Positions 6,584 through 10,822 of a DNA stretch of 10,822 bases are shown here, piece by piece. The notes beneath the pieces are model-generated. The model ran no database searches. It saw only the letters and a list, made by a program, of their open reading frames with translations, and was not told where the DNA came from. Both the position numbers and the translations under genes were made by a program. Every line of letters starts with the position of its first letter. The stretch's first letter is position 1. The stretch lies in assembly GCA_002432565.1 (NCBI GenBank), contig DJFP01000011.1, positions 4,027 through 14,848 on the forward strand, given 5' to 3'. This DNA is from Flavobacteriales bacterium UBA5869. GTDB taxonomy: Bacteria > Bacteroidota > Bacteroidia > Flavobacteriales_D > Crocinitomicaceae.

Positions 6584-7687
6584 ATGTGCCATTTGAAAAA
6601 AGTTCAATTTTCCAAACCTCAAGGTGAGTTTTTCGCTACTTTGAGGAAATCTGTTGAAATTTATTTTAGCGAAAATCAATTGGAAACTTCAGGAAACTGG
6701 AAATTATACGTGAAAGCGTTTATCATTATTATTACTTATATCGCGATCTATTGTACGATTTTGCTGCTTCCCGTTCCGGGATACCTGGCATTGATCTTAT
6801 CCGGATTATTGGGATTTGTACAGGCTTTGGTCGGCTTCAACATCATGCACGATGCATGTCACGAATCTTTTTCCAAAAAGAAGTCTGTCAATTATTTCTT
6901 CGGCTTGTCGATGAATGCACTGGGAAGCGATGCTTTTATGTGGAGACAGAAGCATAACCTGGTCCACCATACTTATACGAATATCGATGGAATTGATGAC
7001 GACATTGCTAAAACTCCGTTTTTGAGAATGAGTGAGTCCCAACCCCGTTATAAAGCACACCGCTTCCAGCACATTTATTTACCATTTTTATACAGTATTT
7101 CTACGATTTACTGGGTTTTGGTAAAAGATTTCGAAGATTATATCCTGGGTTCGCGTTTTAGTGTAGAGGTGGGTAAAATGAAGCCTTTCGACCATGTGAT
7201 GTTCTGGGTAACACGTATTGTTTACTTTGGTCTATACCTGGTACTTCCTTCATTTGTTTGGGGAATCGGATGGACAATTCTCGGATTTACCCTGATGCAC
7301 ATGATGCTTGGTTTAACAATGTCTTTTGTCTTCCAATTGGCCCATGTAGTTGAAAATGTGGAGTTTGAGCACTGCCATTCCAAAGAATTAGTTTTAGAGA
7401 ATGAATGGGCGGTTCACCAATTAGCAACAACCAGTGATTTTGCTGTTGACAATAAAGTTGTGAGTTGGTTTGTGGGTGGATTGAACTACCAGGTGGAACA
7501 CCATTTATTTCCGCGAATTTCACATGTTCATTATCCGGCCATCCAGAGGATCGTAGCTAAGACTTGTGAAGAATTTGGGGTTAATTATTATTCTTATCCG
7601 ACAACCGGACAGGCACTGGCTTCTCATTTCAGACATATGAAGCGTTTGGGGAAGAAATGTTCCCTTCAGCTGCAGGTAGAGAAATAA
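6584..7687 (+). CDS. Membrane fatty acid desaturase (acyl-CoA/acyl-lipid type)
   Basis: An integral membrane di-iron desaturase of 367 residues from the ATG at 6584. It introduces a cis double bond into fatty acyl chains using O2 and an electron donor. The three histidine boxes, numbered from this start, are HDACH (89-93), HNLVHH (124-129) and QVEHH (303-307); H278 in WAVHQLATTSDFA is also conserved-looking. Hydrophobic segments lie at about 43-63 and 66-87 before box 1, with a further group at about 163-183 and 203-255. QxxHH in the third box, with LFPRISHVHYP after it, is typical of the front-end / linoleoyl-CoA desaturase-like family, but the N-terminal cytochrome b5 domain of eukaryotic front-end enzymes is absent, so a separate electron donor is needed. 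Position specificity cannot be read. A downstream gene follows after 13 nt. No frameshift is seen; the frame extends upstream to 6479, but that stretch is not family-like. Confidence 0.92.
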   Translation: MCHLKKVQFSKPQGEFFATLRKSVEIYFSENQLETSGNWKLYVKAFIIIITYIAIYCTILLLPVPGYLALILSGLLGFVQALVGFNIMHDACHESFSKKKSVNYFFGLSMNALGSDAFMWRQKHNLVHHTYTNIDGIDDDIAKTPFLRMSESQPRYKAHRFQHIYLPFLYSISTIYWVLVKDFEDYILGSRFSVEVGKMKPFDHVMFWVTRIVYFGLYLVLPSFVWGIGWTILGFTLMHMMLGLTMSFVFQLAHVVENVEFEHCHSKELVLENEWAVHQLATTSDFAVDNKVVSWFVGGLNYQVEHHLFPRISHVHYPAIQRIVAKTCEEFGVNYYSYPTTGQALASHFRHMKRLGKKCSLQLQVEK

Positions 7688-7700
7688 AATCAGTTTCTTG

Positions 7701-8504
7701 ATGAAAAACCTGATTTTAGTACACCTATTCATTCTTACCGGTATTTTCCAAAACATCTGGTCGCAAAACGGTTATGCCATGAATAGCTGTTGGGCAGATT
7801 ATCAGAAAGATTCCATTTCGGTGTCTCTTGATATTGAATTTATGGAGGATATTCCCTATCTAAAAGAGCTGTCAACTTTGTTAATTGTTGAGATCTCCGT
7901 TCCTGGGTGCGATCCAAAAACACTGCCTGGTGTGGACCAAAACAAAAATCAGGATCAGTTTAAATATGCTTTAAAAGAACATCTTGAAATAAAACCCAGG
8001 GGAGTTGTTGTAGGTTCTGAAAGAATAAATTGTCAGCAGAAGCTATACATCTATCTAAAAGACACCTCTGATATCATCAAGGAAATCAGACTTCTTAGTG
8101 AGCAAAATCCTTACCGGGAGTGGAAAATTAAAACAACCGTAGAAAAAAGCAACAACTGGGATTATTACAAAAAGCACCTTGTTCCAAAAAACCTTAGCTA
8201 TGAAGAATTGTACATGAAAAGAATGTACGAATCACTGAAAGAGGGTGGTGATCCATTAACTCCATCGAGAGAAATCACGCATGTTTTTAGAATGGAGAGT
8301 TTCGAGAGTAAGGTGAAATTTGTCGCATACGTTAATTCAAAAGGTTTTATGACAGATTATAGATCGTTTGACCAGTTATTGGTTATCCGGAATGACTCTG
8401 CTTCTCCGGAGCATTTACTTCCTATTATTAAAGATCTGAGGCTTCAGGTAAAGGAATTTGGAGGAAATTACATTGGAATTGAGATAATCCAGATCAATCA
8501 GTAA
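7701..8504 (+). CDS. Exported DUF695/RraB-like protein
   Basis: A protein of 267 residues with an N-terminal signal peptide (MKNLILVHLFILTGIFQNIWS, likely cut before QNGYA), so probably periplasmic. I read two domains. Residues about 30-162 resemble DUF695: the end shows W153-x-x-Y156 and L160-x-P162, a spacing I associate with that family. Residues about 172-265 resemble the RraB/DUF1260 domain: the L..GGDPLTPSREITHVFRM start, the NSKGF turn (212-216), and the end GGNYIGIE (254-261), where RraB-like proteins usually have GGxYDGWE. The Asp and Trp of that ending are replaced by Ile, so any original activity may be lost. Both assignments are pattern recognition, not a search. RraB in gammaproteobacteria inhibits RNase E in the cytoplasm, so an exported member must do something else. 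The TTG at 7698 is directly before the ATG and is unlikely to be used. Probably co-transcribed with the desaturase, 13 nt upstream. Confidence 0.68.
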   Translation: MKNLILVHLFILTGIFQNIWSQNGYAMNSCWADYQKDSISVSLDIEFMEDIPYLKELSTLLIVEISVPGCDPKTLPGVDQNKNQDQFKYALKEHLEIKPRGVVVGSERINCQQKLYIYLKDTSDIIKEIRLLSEQNPYREWKIKTTVEKSNNWDYYKKHLVPKNLSYEELYMKRMYESLKEGGDPLTPSREITHVFRMESFESKVKFVAYVNSKGFMTDYRSFDQLLVIRNDSASPEHLLPIIKDLRLQVKEFGGNYIGIEIIQINQ

Positions 8505-8528
8505 GTATATTTATAATTCTATACTCAC
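8501..8528. terminator. Weak stem-loop over two convergent stop codons
   Basis: GTAAGTATA (8501-8509) pairs with TATACTCAC (8520-8528) with one mismatch around a 10-nt AT-rich loop. It includes the stop of the DUF695-like gene (8502-8504) and reaches the stop of the ATPase gene (8528-8530). The stem is AT-rich with no T-tail, so termination strength is doubtful. Its AGTAT half-site also appears in the palindromes upstream of the ATPase. Confidence 0.3.
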
Positions 8529-9697
8529 TATTTATGGACATTCCATGACACCTGAAAATATTGTTTCCCGAACCATAATTCAAAAGCCGGATCGAGGAAT
8601 TCATAGATTCCGGTTTCATCTTTGATAATCATATCCCGTCCTTCCAGGATAGATCTGTTCTTGGAAACATTTCGCGGGGTTCCCAGTGCGTAATTCTTCA
8701 TAACTGCTGATGCGGTGAGTTGTTTTTCCCGCTGATAAATGGCTTTCAGCAAATTAATCTGCGTGGTGCTCATTCCCTCGATTTCACGCTGGTACAGAGG
8801 CTGATTGGCAAAGATCAATTCCGACAAAGCATTTTGGATAATTTGCTTATCTATAGCTCCTCCTGCCCGGCTGTGATTCCAGACATAATGTGAAAGCTGC
8901 TGTACATACCAGGAATGATTTTTCATCAGGCGGGGAATTGTTACCGCAATATCTTTCCCAATCGACTTACCGGTTTTCCGGAAACTCGACTGAATGAATT
9001 TTACCCAGGGCTCTTCTGAGATTTTAGGCAGGAGCATCAGATCACCAAAACGGTAAAAGGGTTTGGAAGGATTGTTGAAAATAGCTTCCAGCATGTGGCG
9101 CTTACTTCCGAATAAACAATAGGAAACCAACTTCTGGCGCTGCCAGATTGCCCGCATTTTCTTTTCCAGCGGCTCGTATTCCACCAGGTCTGTCAGGTTC
9201 TGGAATTCATCCAGGCAGATAATCATCCGTATCCCTTTCTCTTTTGCTATGCGCTCCGGGAGATTCAGAATTTCATCTGCAAATTCCCGCACTTTTTCGT
9301 GTTCGTACTTAACGGTGAAATCCAGGTGCGGATTTACTCCTACATGCACCGTTGGGACCAGGTGTGATAAAAAGCTTTTCGTGTCACGCACCCAATCTTC
9401 CCATTTGGTTGAAGTAGCTTTGATTACTTCGCGGGTAAACAGTTCGAAAAATTCTACTTCATTGTTCACTGTAAACAAATCGAGGAGAACGGTTCTACAC
9501 TTCTTGTTCGATTTATTGATATCGATTAAAACGCGTTCTACCAGGGATGATTTTCCCCACCGGCGCGGTGAGATCAGAATGGTATTGATTCCACCCAACA
9601 GATTCTGCTTCAAACGAAAAGCTTCATCTTCCCTGTTGGTATAACCTTCCGTACTTACCGTATTCCCAAAAATGAATGGAGAATAAATTTCCTGCAT
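8528..9697 (-). CDS. P-loop ATPase, archaeal-ATPase (ATPase_2-like) family
   Basis: A protein of 389 residues from the start chosen at 9697. Numbered from there: the leader SPFIFGNTVSTEGYTNRE (6-23), which is typical of these ATPases; Walker A in ISPRRWGKSSLV (42-53), an SPRRxGKSS variant without the first loop glycine; Walker B MIICLDE (158-164) with FQN following; a sensor-like strand YCLFGSKRHML (193-203); and a C-terminal region (about 305-370) that looks like a winged helix, ending DPAFELWFGKQYF. It should be a cytoplasmic STAND/AAA-like nucleotide switch, probably DNA-associated. The biological role of the bacterial members is not known. The frame is open to an ATG at 9760, but those 21 extra residues are encoded by a 35-bp palindrome and do not look like family sequence, so ATG 9697 is preferred. 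It is alone on its transcript, separated from parC by a hairpin and palindromes. Confidence 0.85.
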   Translation of the reverse strand: MQEIYSPFIFGNTVSTEGYTNREDEAFRLKQNLLGGINTILISPRRWGKSSLVERVLIDINKSNKKCRTVLLDLFTVNNEVEFFELFTREVIKATSTKWEDWVRDTKSFLSHLVPTVHVGVNPHLDFTVKYEHEKVREFADEILNLPERIAKEKGIRMIICLDEFQNLTDLVEYEPLEKKMRAIWQRQKLVSYCLFGSKRHMLEAIFNNPSKPFYRFGDLMLLPKISEEPWVKFIQSSFRKTGKSIGKDIAVTIPRLMKNHSWYVQQLSHYVWNHSRAGGAIDKQIIQNALSELIFANQPLYQREIEGMSTTQINLLKAIYQREKQLTASAVMKNYALGTPRNVSKNRSILEGRDMIIKDETGIYEFLDPAFELWFGKQYFQVSWNVHK

Positions 9698-9713
9698 ACT
9701 TAAATATACAGTT

Positions 9714-9748
9714 TTTCTACCAAAAAGTATAATACTTTTCGGTAGAAA
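9714..9748. promoter_or_regulatory. 35-bp near-perfect palindrome, operator-like
   Basis: Left arm TTTCTACCAAAAAGTAT (9714-9730), centre base 9731, right arm ATACTTTTCGGTAGAAA (9732-9748): 16 of 17 positions are complementary. It lies 17 nt upstream of the preferred ATPase start codon, where a regulator could block transcription. Its odd symmetry and lack of a loop favour a dimer-binding operator over an RNA hairpin. The embedded TACTTTTT on the minus strand (9722-9729) is one base off the TAnnTTTG -7 box, so promoter and operator may coincide. Confidence 0.65.
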
Positions 9749-9763
9749 TTCACGAACCATTTT

Positions 9764-9800
9764 ATACCTTATGGTATTATACCGAAAAGTATAATACTTG
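9764..9800. promoter_or_regulatory. Second operator-like palindrome with GGTAT/ATACC half-sites
   Basis: ACCGAAAAGTATAATACTT (9781-9799) repeats the core of the 35-bp palindrome with one difference. Its own inverted repeat is AAGTAT (9787-9792), A, ATACTT (9794-9799). Directly before it lie ATACC (9764-9768), GGTAT (9773-9777) and ATACC (9779-9783); the last two form an 11-bp palindrome, GGTATTATACC. The centres of the two AAGTAT-A-ATACTT cores (9731 and 9793) are 62 bp apart, close to six helical turns, so bound proteins would face the same side. Confidence 0.6.
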
Positions 9801-9810
9801 TTGATGTCAT

Positions 9811-9850
9811 AAAAAAGTAGAGACGCGATGCTTCGCGTTCCTACAAAAAA
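9811..9850 (-). terminator. GTAGAGACGCGA-type hairpin, probable parC terminator
   Basis: GTAGAGACGCGA (9817-9828), loop TGCT, TCGCGTTCCTAC (9833-9844): 10 of 12 pairs, with a two-base mismatch in the stem. Read on the minus strand, the stem is followed by TTTTTT (complement of 9811-9816) and begins 12 nt after the parC stop, so it should terminate parC. The GTAGAGACGCGA...TCGCGTCTCTAC form is, from memory, a dispersed intergenic palindrome in Bacteroidota, so it may also be a REP-like repeat. Confidence 0.65.
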
Positions 9851-9856
9851 TGTGTT

Positions 9857-10822
9857 TTAAAACAATGTCGGTTGGTCATCCGGATCATCGGACCCTTTCG
9901 TCAGATCCCATTCAATTGTCGGATTATCATCTCCTCCTTCCGGATCCGGAACATCTGTATCTGCTTCTTCGGATTCATTATCGATTTCCAATTCCAGTGG
10001 CTCGTCATCCGGCCATGGTTCCGATCCTTCAATTTCATGTGTAAGCACCACCTCTTTGACTTTCAATTTAGTCAGCTGATTCCCTTGTGCTTTCATTCCC
10101 TTCACATCAATGAAATCTGCCAAAGCAACCTCATTGTCCGGAAGGTTCTTCGTTTCTTTCAACAACTTGTTGTAAACGATCCTAACAACCGGTCTGTATG
10201 CCGTAGAAACACAATCCAGGTACGATCCCTCTGATTCCGATATGTAGGAAACCCGTTTATCAGAAGTGACTTCACAGGTAAAGCGTTTCACGTAGTGAAG
10301 ATCTTTATCTCCGTCGTAGTAAACCGCTGAAATCGGTCTGTCAGGAACCCATTTCTCAATGTGGATCATATCTTCATCGAAGTGTGTAGCCAAATCAAAG
10401 GTAGACAAACGGTAATCGCCATTTTTATAAAGCGTCAGAATGCGGTCTTCTCCTTTGAAAGATCCCAGGAACTTACCTCTTCCCTCGTCGTTCAATCGGC
10501 CAACGACCGTATCGTACCAAATCTTACGCGCAGCAAGTGTCGATCCTCCGACTTCTTTCTGGGTAATCTTCTGAACAATTTCCTTTGTAACCCGATTTCC
10601 GGCAGATTGACGGCCTTTGATCAACAAATCGCCCAAATCCACATCCCAGCGCAAGCGTTTCAAATGCGGACGCGGACGAAGCATTACCGTAACTACTTCG
10701 CGTTCTCCGTTCGGGTGAACCGAGAAGTACAAGAGTTTGGACCCCTTGATCCCTCGTGTCAGATCGTATTCCGTATCGCGTGTCACCGAATTCACGAAGA
10801 AACGTTTCATCATGGTTGCGCC
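9857..10822 (-). CDS. parC: DNA topoisomerase IV subunit A, C-terminal part (cut by window)
   Basis: The 3' part of a gene that continues past the window end; 321 residues are visible and the frame is open through 10822. It is the C-terminal region of the Bacteroidota 'gyrase/topoisomerase IV subunit A' protein, downstream of the DNA-cleaving domain (the active-site Tyr is outside the window). Recognisable repeats include MKRFFVNSVTRDTEYDLTRG, GRGKFLGSFKGEDRILTL, HFDEDMIHIEKWVPDRPIS, YYDGDKDLHYVKRF and DVKGMKAQGNQLT. No QRRGGKG-like gyrase box is seen, which favours topoisomerase IV (decatenation) over gyrase. The last 50 or so residues are strongly acidic (many Asp/Glu and Pro) and end DDQPTLF. 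The apparent ATG at 10813 is internal (the preceding residues read GAT), not the start. The partner parE is probably upstream, outside the window (inference). Confidence 0.85.
   Translation of the reverse strand, partial: GATMMKRFFVNSVTRDTEYDLTRGIKGSKLLYFSVHPNGEREVVTVMLRPRPHLKRLRWDVDLGDLLIKGRQSAGNRVTKEIVQKITQKEVGGSTLAARKIWYDTVVGRLNDEGRGKFLGSFKGEDRILTLYKNGDYRLSTFDLATHFDEDMIHIEKWVPDRPISAVYYDGDKDLHYVKRFTCEVTSDKRVSYISESEGSYLDCVSTAYRPVVRIVYNKLLKETKNLPDNEVALADFIDVKGMKAQGNQLTKLKVKEVVLTHEIEGSEPWPDDEPLELEIDNESEEADTDVPDPEGGDDNPTIEWDLTKGSDDPDDQPTLF

Noticed and set aside
9698..9760. N-terminal extension of the ATPase from ATG 9760
   Set aside because: Most of it is encoded by the 35-bp palindrome and it precedes the usual family N-terminus. 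It would matter only if the palindrome is truly translated.
1..10822. CRISPR array, tRNA, rRNA, transposase or integrase
   Set aside because: No regularly spaced repeats, no tRNA-like cloverleaf and no transposase or integrase motif were seen on either strand.

Overview
The window looks like a piece of a Bacteroidota chromosome, most likely Flavobacteriia. Three observations support this. Candidate promoters carry the Bacteroidota -7 box TAnnTTTG (2229-2236, 6402-6409, 6562-6569). Genes lack Shine-Dalgarno sites and have A-rich leaders. The protein set (LemA with a DUF3137 partner, a flavobacterial-type ornithine aminotransferase, a soluble-type fatty acid desaturase, and the Bacteroidota form of topoisomerase IV subunit A) is typical of that phylum. 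A Fluviicola-like (Crocinitomicaceae) host is a guess and cannot be settled from the window.

Layout. 1-213: upstream DNA with no recognisable gene. 214-762 (+): a small secreted protein rich in Tyr and His. It converges on a phosphohexomutase (798-2207, -), and one perfect hairpin terminator spans both stop codons. 2335-3834 (-): a two-gene unit, lemA followed 3 nt later by a DUF3137 membrane protein. 4002-4946 (+): a monoacylglycerol-lipase-like alpha/beta hydrolase, transcribed away from lemA and followed by a terminator and a 26-bp imperfect inverted repeat. 5067-6308 (-): ornithine aminotransferase (rocD). A 275-nt region with two divergent promoters separates it from a fatty acid desaturase (6584-7687, +). 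The desaturase is followed 13 nt later by an exported DUF695/RraB-like protein (7701-8504, +). 8528-9697 (-): a P-loop ATPase of the archaeal-ATPase type with a winged-helix-like C-terminus. Its upstream region holds an unusual cluster of palindromes. 9817-9844: a GTAGAGACGCGA-type hairpin that probably ends the last gene, the 3' part of parC (9857-10822, -), which runs off the window.

Most of the window is ordinary housekeeping: sugar-phosphate interconversion, amino acid catabolism, membrane lipid desaturation, lipid ester hydrolysis and chromosome topology. The least explained part is the ATPase with its operator-like array. A 35-bp near-perfect palindrome and a second copy lie with centres 62 bp apart, and further GGTAT/ATACC half-sites lie between them. 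No regulator gene is adjacent. The second item of interest is a signal-peptide-bearing protein whose C-terminal part resembles RraB, a family known from the cytoplasm.
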